This document shows positions 7,498 through 15,463 of a stretch of 31,764 nt of DNA, one piece after another. The notes beneath the pieces are model-generated. The model was not told where the DNA came from. It ran no database searches and saw only the letters and a list, made by a program, of their open reading frames with translations. Position 1 is the stretch's first letter, and every line of letters begins with the position of its first letter. The position numbers were made by a program, and so were the translations under genes. The stretch spans positions 1-31,764 of the IMG/VR virus record IMGVR_UViG_3300001685_000006; one strand, given 5' to 3'. Origin of the DNA: a virus.

Positions 7498-8616
7498 TTA
7501 ACCTCCCCATTTGGGTTTTCGATCAATCTCAGCATTAAGAATGATCTCATTCCAATAATCTTGTAGATCACATTTTAATTCATGAGCAACATAATCATTA
7601 TTTGCTGCCAATTCGATTAATTCAGACCGATACATTTTTTCATCATGAAATACAAGGTAATTACCAGATCGTTCAAATTGATCATTATCCCAAAGAAAAT
7701 TAACAGCAGATCCAAAGTTATCAATCCCATATCCATGTAGAATGTTCATCATAACATCATTGTAACGACCACCTGTTTTATTCTTTTTAATTTTGACTCT
7801 GACTTCAATTCCCTGATTGATTTTGTTATCACTTGTAATTTTTCTGACTTCTTTGAGCATGAATATGTGTGTGGCGTAGTGATCAAGAGCTTTTCCTCCT
7901 GCTCTTGTATTGGGATCACCGAATACGATTCCAACGTTCATTCGGATCTGAGATAGGATAAATAGAATAATATTTGAATTGTGTACTTTATCAATTGAAT
8001 TGCGAAATAATTGAGATAGAACCCTGGCTTTGCCTCCTCCCATATCTTGTTTTTCAATTCCTTTTTTTTCAAGATGTTTTATTTCTCTTGCATCTCTTAA
8101 TGTATCAAGTGAATCAAGTACATAAAGAACAACATCGTAATCTTTATCATTCTTATTAATGTACTCAAGATTGTTGTAAAGGTTTTCAACCGTTTTTGAT
8201 CGTTGAAATAATCTGTCACCCTTTTTTCTTTTAAATCCTACTAAATCTTCACGTAATCCATATACTTGTGTTAATGGTACATTGAATTTTGCAGCTAATC
8301 GGTAATCAAATGCATGTTCTGGTTCATCATAATACATTTTAACACGTTTTTTCTTTAGAAGATGTTCAATATACCAAACAGAATTAACTGCTTCACAAGC
8401 AAGGAGTGTTTTACCTGTTGAATAATCTCCAACTGGATTAATAACTCTGCCAATTGGATATGCTTGATCTACGTGATTTGTTAATGCTAAATTCAGCATC
8501 CAACTGCCGGAATCAATAAATGCCAGGGGTTTTTTGAGATTTACTTCAGGCAATAATTCACAGGTTTTTAATCGATCACGTAAATTAGGTTTTTCTGTTA
8601 ATTTTAATCTTGGCAT
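7498..8616 (-). CDS. RecA/UvsX-family recombinase
   Basis: A DNA strand-exchange ATPase for recombination-dependent replication and repair. Walker A is GDYSTGKT at 63-70, an acidic EPE (98-100) occupies the usual catalytic glutamate area, Walker B VLYVLDSLD is at 163-171 with Asp168, and SQIRMNVG through GGKALDHYATH (222-250) match the loop 2 and nucleotide-coupling region of RecA. Its length of 372 aa is typical of UvsX and RecA. The ATG at 8616 has AAGGAG upstream. It follows SSB and UvsY-like genes, the order expected for a presynaptic complex. It is closer to phage UvsX-type proteins than to canonical host RecA by my reading. Confidence 0.9.
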   Translation of the reverse strand: MPRLKLTEKPNLRDRLKTCELLPEVNLKKPLAFIDSGSWMLNLALTNHVDQAYPIGRVINPVGDYSTGKTLLACEAVNSVWYIEHLLKKKRVKMYYDEPEHAFDYRLAAKFNVPLTQVYGLREDLVGFKRKKGDRLFQRSKTVENLYNNLEYINKNDKDYDVVLYVLDSLDTLRDAREIKHLEKKGIEKQDMGGGKARVLSQLFRNSIDKVHNSNIILFILSQIRMNVGIVFGDPNTRAGGKALDHYATHIFMLKEVRKITSDNKINQGIEVRVKIKKNKTGGRYNDVMMNILHGYGIDNFGSAVNFLWDNDQFERSGNYLVFHDEKMYRSELIELAANNDYVAHELKCDLQDYWNEIILNAEIDRKPKWGG

Positions 8617-8630
8617 TTAGTACTCCTTGT

Positions 8631-8652
8631 GGGGAGTCAATTAAGACTCCCC
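8631..8652 (-). other. Perfect intergenic hairpin between SSB and recombinase genes
   Basis: On the minus strand GGGGAGTC and GACTCCCC form an 8-bp GC-rich stem with a 6-nt loop, directly ahead of the AAGGAG site of the recombinase gene. No U-run follows on either strand, so it is not a standard intrinsic terminator. It may stabilise the upstream SSB mRNA 3' end, mark an RNase processing site, or affect recombinase translation. Confidence 0.55.
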
Positions 8653-8662
8653 TAATTAATAA

Positions 8663-9871
8663 TTAAATGTCAATGTCTGCTTGTTCAATGAATTTTTCAT
8701 ACATATCTTCGACAATGGCATCCACCGCTTCTGATTGAGAATCAAATTCTAAAGCAACTTTATAATCATTTTTATTACACCATGCTTTAAATCTGATTGA
8801 AGATAGTCCTGATAATTCTTGTCTTGTTTTTTCACATTCAGATTCAATTTCAGCAAGGGTTTCATCGACAGTAGTTTTGCTGGCATCATACCCTTTGTTT
8901 TCTTCTTCTTCTTTTTGTTGCAATCGTTGACGCAATGATGATGTGCTGCCCTCTTTAGTTTTTGCTGCTGCTTCATCTTCATCTTCATCTTCTTCAGTTT
9001 GCATTGATTCTTTGATTTCTTCATAATCAGCATAATGAATTAGATATTCAATTGCATTTTCAAAACCCTGATCTTCAGCTTCAGTGATTAAAGTATCCAA
9101 TTGTTCCAGTATTTCATTTGGAATTGGGTTTTCCCGTTTATGTAGATCAAATGAACCATATCCAGGAAATGTACCTGCTGAAGTCTTTCGTTTGGAAACT
9201 TCCATTGCCACCGTTCGACCTTCACCATCAGGGGAAACGTCTGAAATGTCCAAGGTTGTACGATTGATTTTGTCTCTTACCTTTCCTTGGATTTCCTGGT
9301 GAACGGCAACCTTGGGCGCATTCCATACCCTTAATGTGTAATCTGGTGGTTCATCTCCTAATAGTTCTTCAGTACGTTTCCAGAGAAGGTAAACAATCCG
9401 ATCTTGAGGATACAATTTTTTTGCAGCATTTTTGAATTTTTCCTCAGACCATCGTTTTTCATTGAGGTATTCCTCTTTTTTTCGATAGAGTTTTGATTGC
9501 ACTTCGCATCGATAGCATTGTTTACGGTGAGCTTGGTGAGGACAAATAAATGCATCTTTTGCAAAACCTACTGCAAAATGTACTTGGCATTCCCAATGAT
9601 AGGGAATGTGGGGAATGAATGAAACGGGGAGAATATCATAGAAATGATCACCAATTACTAAATGGGGTTGCCATTCTTCAATTTCAAAAGTACTCAATAT
9701 TTCATGATTGAATATGGTTTTGCCCATTGATCCAGATTTGGTTTGTTTATCTCTATTTTCATAAGTTTTTTCTAATGTGGAAGTATCCCGTTTTTTGAAC
9801 TTATCTCTGATTCCACCACCACCTCCACTTGTTAACTTTTTTCTGTCTCTTAATCGATCTTGCAATGACAT
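8663..9871 (-). CDS. gp32-like single-stranded DNA-binding protein
   Basis: Likely the replicative ssDNA-binding protein. The core (about 53-240) has GDHFYDILPV, then a gp32-like zinc motif with Cys110, His112, Cys119 and Cys122 (CPHQAHRKQCYRCEV), then a YLLWKR strand, as in T4-type SSB. The N-terminus MSLQDRLRDRKK is basic, a Gly run is at 16-20, and a very acidic stretch TEEDEDEDEAA follows the core near residue 292. The C-terminal ~70 residues form another small domain. The leading SLQDRL motif recurs as SLRQRL at about 312. AAAGGAGG precedes the ATG. At 402 aa it is longer than T4 gp32 (301 aa). Gene order with UvsY-like and RecA genes supports the call. Confidence 0.75.
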   Translation of the reverse strand: MSLQDRLRDRKKLTSGGGGGIRDKFKKRDTSTLEKTYENRDKQTKSGSMGKTIFNHEILSTFEIEEWQPHLVIGDHFYDILPVSFIPHIPYHWECQVHFAVGFAKDAFICPHQAHRKQCYRCEVQSKLYRKKEEYLNEKRWSEEKFKNAAKKLYPQDRIVYLLWKRTEELLGDEPPDYTLRVWNAPKVAVHQEIQGKVRDKINRTTLDISDVSPDGEGRTVAMEVSKRKTSAGTFPGYGSFDLHKRENPIPNEILEQLDTLITEAEDQGFENAIEYLIHYADYEEIKESMQTEEDEDEDEAAAKTKEGSTSSLRQRLQQKEEEENKGYDASKTTVDETLAEIESECEKTRQELSGLSSIRFKAWCNKNDYKVALEFDSQSEAVDAIVEDMYEKFIEQADIDI

Positions 9872-9873
9872 AG

Positions 9874-10314
9874 TTAATCCTCCTTTAATCGAAATCGTTT
9901 GGGTTTGACTTCATGTTCCTTGACAATTGGAGTTGAATAATAATTATTCAACCAAAGTTTTACCATTTCTTTAATCATCCATCCTTTCTCAACAATTGAA
10001 TCAACTGCTGATTTTGCATCGTCATAAAGGTATTGATACTTTATGACTTCATTAAATTGTACTTCATATTTAGGATCACCTTTAATCAATCGAAAAATCA
10101 CTTGATCAGTATCTTTGTGAATGCCATATTCTTTTTTGTTGCGTCTGTATTCTTCAGCCAATTCGCCTTCCAAAATATCTAAATTCTTTTGGGCTTTTTT
10201 AAGCATTGACTTCATTTTGGCTTGACGCTTAGTGTATTTTCGCATTAAATCAGCTTGGCGTTCTGATTCAATTTCAAGATTATACCGATCAAGTGAAAAT
10301 TCTGGATCGTACAT
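9874..10314 (-). CDS. UvsY-like recombination mediator candidate
   Basis: A 146-aa helical basic protein. After an N-terminal helix with YTKRQAKMKSMLKKAQ, it has DQVIFRLIKGDPKY and ends in a helix AVDSIVEKGWMIKEMVKLW. That order (basic helix, short central stretch, then Ala-rich helix ending in a Gly-aromatic-x-Ile-Lys motif) parallels T4 UvsY, which loads UvsX onto gp32-coated ssDNA and is of similar length (137 aa). The gene lies three bases upstream of the gp32-like SSB gene and just ahead of the RecA/UvsX gene. The match is a pattern match by eye rather than an alignment, so the call is tentative. Confidence 0.5.
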   Translation of the reverse strand: MYDPEFSLDRYNLEIESERQADLMRKYTKRQAKMKSMLKKAQKNLDILEGELAEEYRRNKKEYGIHKDTDQVIFRLIKGDPKYEVQFNEVIKYQYLYDDAKSAVDSIVEKGWMIKEMVKLWLNNYYSTPIVKEHEVKPKRFRLKED

Positions 10315-10322
10315 AATAACTC

Positions 10323-11219
10323 CTAAAAAGTTAATTTACGTTTATAAGATTCAGTAGCATCAGTAATTTCTTCTTTAAGTCCATTCAATTCATGACTGAT
10401 TAATTTTTCCAATGATTGATCATTGCGGAGATCTTTGGGAGTTACATCTGCCAGTAGAGATTTTGCTTCACTGACCATATTTTGCAATTGATCATCATTG
10501 AATATGTTTTTATATTTGAATGTGTTAAAGAAGTCATCAAACTTTTCCAATGCTTCCGGTCTAACTCTGCGTTTTTCACCATTGAGTTTACCATTTAATG
10601 TTGAAGACAAGTGAGTTACAAGTTCACCAAAACCCTCACGCATGGCAATTACGCAATTGTGCCTTGTTTCATTCATCATTGCTTGAATGCGATCTGTTTC
10701 AACCTTGTACATTTCATCGGTCAATCCAGAGGGAATAGTCATATCGAACCATCTCCATTCAATGCTGTATCGATTACGAACATTCATTGGATATGCTTCT
10801 TTATTAAATAATCCATCTTTCTTTAAGGTTTTTTCCGATTCCTTAATCCATTTGTCATAGTCTTTGGCAAATATGTTGACCTCTTTTTTGAGCATCTTTG
10901 AATATGCTCTGAGTTTCATATCTGCTTCTTCACTTATGTCATTGGATACAAAATGAACGGATTTAATCGGAAAGGGTAAAGATATTTCATTCCAAATGTA
11001 GTTCCGAACCTGAGTGATGACTGAATTGATTGGTGTCAATCGTTCTGACTTAATCAATCGTTGATAGCCTGATACCCAATCAGTTTCTTCAGTCATTTTA
11101 GCTCTAATCTCTTTGGGAATGCCCTTTCTGGCTTGCCATGTGTGTGTTTCAAATTGAAGCAGAGTTCCAAGATCGAAAATGTTAATTTCATTGCCTGTGT
11201 TCTTTGCGATTGTAGCCAT
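10323..11219 (-). CDS. DUF3150-like protein
   Basis: A 298-aa, mainly helical, charged protein. Its N-terminal IFDLGTLLQFETHTWQARK, central PFPIKSVHF, a basic helix with YDKWIKE, and the RRVRPEALEKFDDFF segment resemble DUF3150 proteins, which in phages and bacteria often sit near AAA+ ATPase genes. Function is unknown. It ends in YKRKLTF, a tail shared with the next upstream gene product and similar to the exonuclease subunit tail. Ribosome site AAAGGAG is clear. It lies between the Ycf46-type module and the recombination genes. Confidence 0.6.
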   Translation of the reverse strand: MATIAKNTGNEINIFDLGTLLQFETHTWQARKGIPKEIRAKMTEETDWVSGYQRLIKSERLTPINSVITQVRNYIWNEISLPFPIKSVHFVSNDISEEADMKLRAYSKMLKKEVNIFAKDYDKWIKESEKTLKKDGLFNKEAYPMNVRNRYSIEWRWFDMTIPSGLTDEMYKVETDRIQAMMNETRHNCVIAMREGFGELVTHLSSTLNGKLNGEKRRVRPEALEKFDDFFNTFKYKNIFNDDQLQNMVSEAKSLLADVTPKDLRNDQSLEKLISHELNGLKEEITDATESYKRKLTF

Positions 11220-11240
11220 GATTGATTCTCCTTTCTTTTA

Positions 11241-11708
11241 TTAGAATGTTAGTTTGCGTTTGATGATCTTCTTTTTCTTTTTAATAGGAAGATCATCGAC
11301 ATAATCAGTTCCAAATAAAATCGATTGATAATTTTTTGCTTCTAAAACAAAATCATCATAGGTTTTATTTGTAGCATTACCTATAAATTTAATAGTTACA
11401 TCACCATGACCTAAATGAACATCTGTTATTCTTCCTTTAATTAAACAAGGATGAACATCTTTGAAATATAAAAGTAATTCTTCAGCTTCCGTTTGGAATC
11501 TTAATTCATCTACTAAATAATCATCTGCTGGTCTTGGAACAATTAAAGTAATGTCTAAATAATTACTGCCAGGAACAGAAAATTTTTGTTTTCCTTGAAG
11601 TGTCTCCTGAGTAGTGTATTCCATTTTTTGTTCAACATCAGCTTGTACCCCTTGAATTAAGAATCGAGTACCTTTTGGATGAAAGAATAATACTTCGTAT
11701 AAATCCAT
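11241..11708 (-). CDS. Hypothetical protein with KRKLTF tail
   Basis: Unrecognised 155-aa protein. It looks beta-rich in the first ~130 residues (LDITLIVPRP, ITDVHLGHGDVTIKFIG) and then has a run of lysines (KKKKKIIKRKLTF) at the C-terminus. The tail matches that of the neighbouring DUF3150-like protein. The ATG at 11708 follows the DUF2997 gene by 4 bases with only a weak GTGG site, so it probably depends on translation of the upstream gene. Confidence 0.7.
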   Translation of the reverse strand: MDLYEVLFFHPKGTRFLIQGVQADVEQKMEYTTQETLQGKQKFSVPGSNYLDITLIVPRPADDYLVDELRFQTEAEELLLYFKDVHPCLIKGRITDVHLGHGDVTIKFIGNATNKTYDDFVLEAKNYQSILFGTDYVDDLPIKKKKKIIKRKLTF

Positions 11709-11712
11709 TTAA

Positions 11713-11916
11713 TTAACCACAGAAATTTTTATGAACAGTCCTTGTTTGATTCTTTTGATAGAATACAGGTTTGAATTCTGGCCCAAGACCTTTGCCCAAT
11801 GCATCTTTCAAATGATTGACTATATCATCGGTGATACATTCTTCACCAACGAATCCATCAGTTTCAAAATGAATCTTACCTTGTTCATCGACTTCTACAA
11901 TAATTTGTTTCTGCAT
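11713..11916 (-). CDS. DUF2997 protein
   Basis: A 67-aa protein whose beginning (MQKQIIVEVDEQGKIHFET, then DGFVGEEC) fits DUF2997: a beta hairpin from a basic start, then Gly-x-x-Gly-x-x-Cys and a helix ending near ALGKGLG. As I recall the family, DUF2997 proteins occur next to DUF1257 (Ycf35-like) and Ycf46-type AAA+ ATPases in bacteria and phages, and the same three are together here. AAGGAGG precedes the start. Molecular function is unknown; a regulatory or adaptor role to the ATPase is plausible. Confidence 0.75.
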   Translation of the reverse strand: MQKQIIVEVDEQGKIHFETDGFVGEECITDDIVNHLKDALGKGLGPEFKPVFYQKNQTRTVHKNFCG

Positions 11917-11927
11917 AATTAACCTCC

Positions 11928-12158
11928 TTATTCTACGATTTCAAGAACATGCCGTTGTCTTGTTTTTCCTGATGCTGCACTTAAAATAGTTCTAATTGCT
12001 TGAGCAGTTCTGCCTTGTTTGCCAATGATCTTTCCTATATCTTTTTTTGCTACTTTGAGTTCTAATACAGTAGTGTGATCACCTTCAATTGTATTGACTT
12101 CTACATCATTTGGAAAGTCAACCAATGATCGTGCAATGTAATTAATTAAATCTTTCAT
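11928..12158 (-). CDS. khpA: KhpA-like KH-domain RNA-binding protein
   Basis: A 76-aa single KH-domain protein with the full KhpA (YlqC) layout: MKDLINYIARSLVDFP, then an acidic strand, VLELKVAKKDIGKIIGKQGR with the GKQG loop at 46-49, and AIRTILSAASGKTR before the final strand. In bacteria KhpA binds RNA, often with KhpB/Jag, and affects cell-size and translation programmes. Finding it inside a replication operon of an apparent phage is unusual. It lies between the DUF2997 and DUF1257 genes, with AAAAGG before the ATG, and so is part of the same transcript as the Ycf46-type module. Confidence 0.88.
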   Translation of the reverse strand: MKDLINYIARSLVDFPNDVEVNTIEGDHTTVLELKVAKKDIGKIIGKQGRTAQAIRTILSAASGKTRQRHVLEIVE

Positions 12159-12170
12159 CTTATATTCCTT

Positions 12171-12611
12171 TTAAACAGTGATTACTATTCTGCGTTTTTC
12201 ACCTTGTTTGGTTTTAATGACTGATTCTCTGCACAGTTTCCCTTTTAACATTGCCGCTTGTTTGGTTTTTTCCATTGTGTAATGTTGAATGAAGGTAATT
12301 GCTTTTTCTCCCCCCATTTTCTTTTTTAATGAGCTATCAAAAAAATCCCAAAGCAATGAATATGCCCCTTTTTGAGTTTTGGATTTGATTACTCCGATTT
12401 CGTAATTGATTCCAGGGAATTTAATCTTGTGTTCACATTTGCCAAGATCAGATGCTTTAATCCCCTCTGGTAAAGGATAATCACCAACATTTGTACCATA
12501 CCATTTATAGGTTTTTGCATTAAGGATTAATTCACCTCCCATTCGTTTTGCGGTCATTGATAAAGCTTTAATGTCGGTTACTTCTAAATCGATTATTTCA
12601 TTGTGGCTCAT
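12171..12611 (-). CDS. DUF1257 / Ycf35-like protein
   Basis: A 146-aa protein starting MSHNEIIDLEVTDIKALSM and continuing with AKRMGGELI, an aromatic KWYGT, GINYEIGV (67-74) and FIQHYTMEKTKQAAMLKG (107-124). This matches the DUF1257 family, which includes the chloroplast and cyanobacterial Ycf35. The MSH start, the YxIG motif and the Q-x-Y-x6-K-x-A end are the diagnostic points. Molecular function is not known. It sits between KhpA and a tRNA gene downstream of a Ycf46-type ATPase, the usual company of the family. AAAGGAG precedes the ATG. Confidence 0.78.
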   Translation of the reverse strand: MSHNEIIDLEVTDIKALSMTAKRMGGELILNAKTYKWYGTNVGDYPLPEGIKASDLGKCEHKIKFPGINYEIGVIKSKTQKGAYSLLWDFFDSSLKKKMGGEKAITFIQHYTMEKTKQAAMLKGKLCRESVIKTKQGEKRRIVITV

Positions 12612-12632
12612 TAGTTACTCCTTTCTTTTAAT

Positions 12633-12719
12633 TGGTGGGCAGGGGAGGAGTTGAACCTCCAGCGTTTCCAATGTCACGGGTTTACAGCCCGCTTCCTTCA
12701 GCCATTTGGATACCTGCCC
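12633..12719 (-). tRNA. tRNA-Tyr (GTA)
   Basis: An 87-nt cloverleaf including an encoded 3' CCA. The acceptor GGGCAGG pairs with CCTGCCC, followed by discriminator A and CCA. The anticodon stem GCGGG/CCCGT holds CTGTAAA with anticodon GTA at 12683-12685. A long variable arm follows, as in class II tRNAs, then a T stem GGAGG/CCTCC around TTCAACT. GTA reads tyrosine codons. It sits inside the operon, just after the Ycf46-type ATPase stop and 22 bases before the DUF1257 start, so it must be cut out of the polycistronic transcript. Confidence 0.93.
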
Positions 12720-12725
12720 AATTGA

Positions 12726-14225
12726 TTAATTAAGTTTTAACTTACGGGGTTTCATGATTTCCTTTGAATGATCTTTGGCATTGGCCCATCTAAATGATTT
12801 TGCCATTTCCTTTGTGCGATCAAACTTCTTTGAATCGAATCGAGATAGTACTGGAATATTTTTCATGGCAATTTCAACTGGTTCATAATGAGAATCTTTT
12901 GCCAATTGTTCAATCTCTGCTCCAGACCATCCTTCATCATTTAATTTTTTACAGAATTCATTATCAATTGGTATTTCTGAATCATATTTACGATTTTGAA
13001 TTTCAATGATTGATTTGACTTCATGCTTATTGGGCAGATTGACAAAAAAGATAGTATCCCATCGACCACCAGTACGTTTGAATTCAGGTGGTAATGCATC
13101 CAGATTGTTTGCAGTTCCGAATAAAATACCTTCAGATGTTCTTTCCTGCATCCAGGTTAAGATATGACCAAGCATTCCTTCATCAACTCCACTTGAAGTT
13201 GATTGTTGACCTTGACCAGTTCCACCAAAGAACTTTTCAATTTCATCTAATACAAAGATGCATCTTCCAATTGAATCAATTGTCTTTGTGGCTTTCCTGA
13301 TTTTCTTTTCAGTTTCACCAACGATTCCCTCTTTGACCGCACCTACATCAAATAGAACAATGGGCCAATCAAGAATTGATCCTAATACCTTTGCTCCTAA
13401 TGTCTTTCCAGTTCCAGGGAATCCAGCACATAATACTGCTCTAACTTTAGGTTTGGTTGATTTGGCATTGAGAAAAGGTTCTGATCTAAGTTCCCAATAG
13501 TTTTTGAAGTGATCCATTCCACCAAGATTGATAATTGGTTCGGGTTCAATGAATTGCATAAATCCAGTTTGTTTAACCACTTGTTTTTTACGATCCATGA
13601 TATGCCTGAAATCAAATGATCGAGTTTCAACGGCAGATTTGGCAAGAGCATTTTCAATCTCCTCCCAGGTCATGCCTTTACATGCTTCAATGATTGGATT
13701 ATTAACTTTGAATTTATCTTCATAGCTATCTCCTAATTCTTCAATTGAAGTTTCGGAAATACCACTGGCAATGGTGGTGATTTCTTCAGTATTGGGCATA
13801 TCGAATTGTTCAACTGGAATGAACTCTTTGATTTTGGAAGGAATTGCAGCAGAGTTAGATCCAACCATAATGATCATTGTATGATTGGCTTTTAATAGAT
13901 CGTAAATGTCAAGAATGGTCTGGACTACATCGAATGATTCAATGAATTCATCAAAGTTTTCCAGAATGAATGCAGTATTGGAGGGGGCAGCAGCAAATGA
14001 TCCATCTGCTTGTTGTCCTACTGATCTGCGTAGGATGTTGAGAGCATCGATTGGTTCATCTTCACCAAATCGATAGTAATCATTAATGAGTCCACGGATA
14101 GGACTCCACATTTTCTTTTTGAAAGGTGCATCTATTTCAATTGATTTCATTGCACGTTTCATTTCCAGGGTTTCAACAAATACACAACCATAACCGGCTT
14201 TCATGTAATTGGTTAAATTCAACAT
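12726..14225 (-). CDS. Ycf46-type AAA+ ATPase
   Basis: A 499-aa AAA+ ATPase. The N-terminal ~210 residues form the extra domain seen in Ycf46 proteins, followed by DRKKQVVKQTG and an INLGGMDHFK linker typical of that family. Walker A is GFPGTGKT at 268-275, Walker B FVLDEIE at 324-330 (Asp327, Glu328), sensor 1 GTANN at 370-374, arginine-finger region RTGGRWD at 384-390, and a sensor 2-like GWSGAEIEQ near the C-terminal domain. The pore-type segment VKEGIVGETE follows the Walker A domain. The C-terminus ends KPRKLKLN. The family appears in plastids, cyanobacteria and phages with DUF1257 and DUF2997, as here. Substrate unknown; ATP-driven remodelling is expected. Confidence 0.85.
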   Translation of the reverse strand: MLNLTNYMKAGYGCVFVETLEMKRAMKSIEIDAPFKKKMWSPIRGLINDYYRFGEDEPIDALNILRRSVGQQADGSFAAAPSNTAFILENFDEFIESFDVVQTILDIYDLLKANHTMIIMVGSNSAAIPSKIKEFIPVEQFDMPNTEEITTIASGISETSIEELGDSYEDKFKVNNPIIEACKGMTWEEIENALAKSAVETRSFDFRHIMDRKKQVVKQTGFMQFIEPEPIINLGGMDHFKNYWELRSEPFLNAKSTKPKVRAVLCAGFPGTGKTLGAKVLGSILDWPIVLFDVGAVKEGIVGETEKKIRKATKTIDSIGRCIFVLDEIEKFFGGTGQGQQSTSSGVDEGMLGHILTWMQERTSEGILFGTANNLDALPPEFKRTGGRWDTIFFVNLPNKHEVKSIIEIQNRKYDSEIPIDNEFCKKLNDEGWSGAEIEQLAKDSHYEPVEIAMKNIPVLSRFDSKKFDRTKEMAKSFRWANAKDHSKEIMKPRKLKLN

Positions 14226-14248
14226 AATCTTTTTCTCCTTTCGTTTGT

Positions 14249-15463
14249 TTAATTGGTTTTAATTCGTTTCATATCCAACCAGTTTTTACCTACTTCCCAA
14301 TCAGTTTTCATTCTAACGGTAGTAGTCCAGGGTAGGTGGGGTTTATCGGTCATTTTTTCATCTACCATATCTATGAAGTCTCCACCTTCATAGGTTCTCA
14401 GATTGGCTTTACCACTATCATGTATCTGATTGATTAAATGTGATTCCCATCCTCCTTTCTCCAATTCATCTTCGATATTAATTAACGAGTCAAGCAATAA
14501 TAAAAATGACGTTGATTGAATTGGATAATTAATTATTTCGTTTCTGGTTAAGGGAAATCTTCTGCGAAATCCGAATGGATTTTCAACATACCCTGTTTTG
14601 TAGTATTTGTCAACTATGGCATCCTGATATGCTTTATAGATGTGATACCTTTCATAAAATTGATTTTGACAATCCTTAATATGGTTCTGAGAAAAGTTAA
14701 AGAAGTAATGATCAAATGCTTCATGTTTTGTTTTGCGTTGATTGTAAATGTTATAAACAAAATCTTTATAAAAATCACTCTTTCGCATTTCTTCTGCAAT
14801 TGATGAAAATCCTGCTCCAAAGAAATTAGCAAAAGTAAAATTGTTCTTTGCCAGGAATCGTTCATTGTCACCAAACTTTTCTTTTACCTGTTCATAGGAG
14901 TAACCTTTCAATCCAAATAGTTTAATTGCCCAATGGGAATGCATATCCAGATCGTTATTAAGATCTTCAATCATTTGGGGATCATTGCCAAGCATTCCTG
15001 CAACTTTGACTTCTGCACCATCGTAATCAAATTCACATATAAGCCATCCTTTTCCTAAACAAACAAATACTTTTCTAATTGTTTTCCAGGGTAGGTTCGG
15101 AAGTATATCACCATGTTTCGGTTGATTCTGTAAATTGGGATCTGATGAACTTGATCGATAGGTTTCAGCTACATTCAACCATAGTTCATGATGTACTCTA
15201 CCATCATGTTCAGATACATTGCGTTTGAGATCGGCAATATAAGTATTCAATGCTTTGTTAAGTTTTCTATATTGTAATAATAATTTGCAAAATTTTATGT
15301 TTTGATTTTCAGCGTAATGAATGATTGTTGCTTCATCTGTTTTGTAATTACCTGTTTTTTTATTAGGTTCTGTAAGAGGTTCTAATCCAAGGAACTCATA
15401 AAGGAATTCCTGCATCTGAGGATTAGATCTGAGATTGAAATTGAAATCAGATTCATTAATCAT
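14249..15463 (-). CDS. Family A DNA polymerase, polymerase subunit (split gene)
   Basis: The polymerase half of a family A DNA polymerase, 404 aa, starting within the thumb (KKTGNYKTDE at 35-44). Motifs are LQNQPK (111-116), motif A CEFDYDGAEVKVAG with catalytic Asp146 and Glu151, motif B R202-x3-K206 leading to FFG at 214-216, and motif C NQIHDS at 345-350 with Asp349. Motif B is one residue longer between the Lys and the Gly than in E. coli Pol I, and motif C has HDS instead of HDE. The exonuclease half is a separate protein encoded at 16052-17620. The TAATG overlap with the gene between them shows coupling. This is probably the replicative enzyme, acting as a two-chain complex. Confidence 0.88.
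   Translation of the reverse strand: MINESDFNFNLRSNPQMQEFLYEFLGLEPLTEPNKKTGNYKTDEATIIHYAENQNIKFCKLLLQYRKLNKALNTYIADLKRNVSEHDGRVHHELWLNVAETYRSSSSDPNLQNQPKHGDILPNLPWKTIRKVFVCLGKGWLICEFDYDGAEVKVAGMLGNDPQMIEDLNNDLDMHSHWAIKLFGLKGYSYEQVKEKFGDNERFLAKNNFTFANFFGAGFSSIAEEMRKSDFYKDFVYNIYNQRKTKHEAFDHYFFNFSQNHIKDCQNQFYERYHIYKAYQDAIVDKYYKTGYVENPFGFRRRFPLTRNEIINYPIQSTSFLLLLDSLINIEDELEKGGWESHLINQIHDSGKANLRTYEGGDFIDMVDEKMTDKPHLPWTTTVRMKTDWEVGKNWLDMKRIKTN

Noticed and set aside
7074-7571. Longer start at 7571 for the 140-aa protein
   Set aside because: It would overlap the recombinase gene by 74 bp and has no SD, while TTG at 7496 has GGGGAGG at good spacing.
8749-9033. 94-codon Lys/Met-rich minus-strand open frame
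   Set aside because: Shadow frame of the acidic part of the SSB gene; the composition comes from GAA/GAT codons read in another frame.
13258-13500. + strand open frame opposite the AAA+ ATPase
   Set aside because: It is the antisense shadow of the Walker A and B region of the ATPase.
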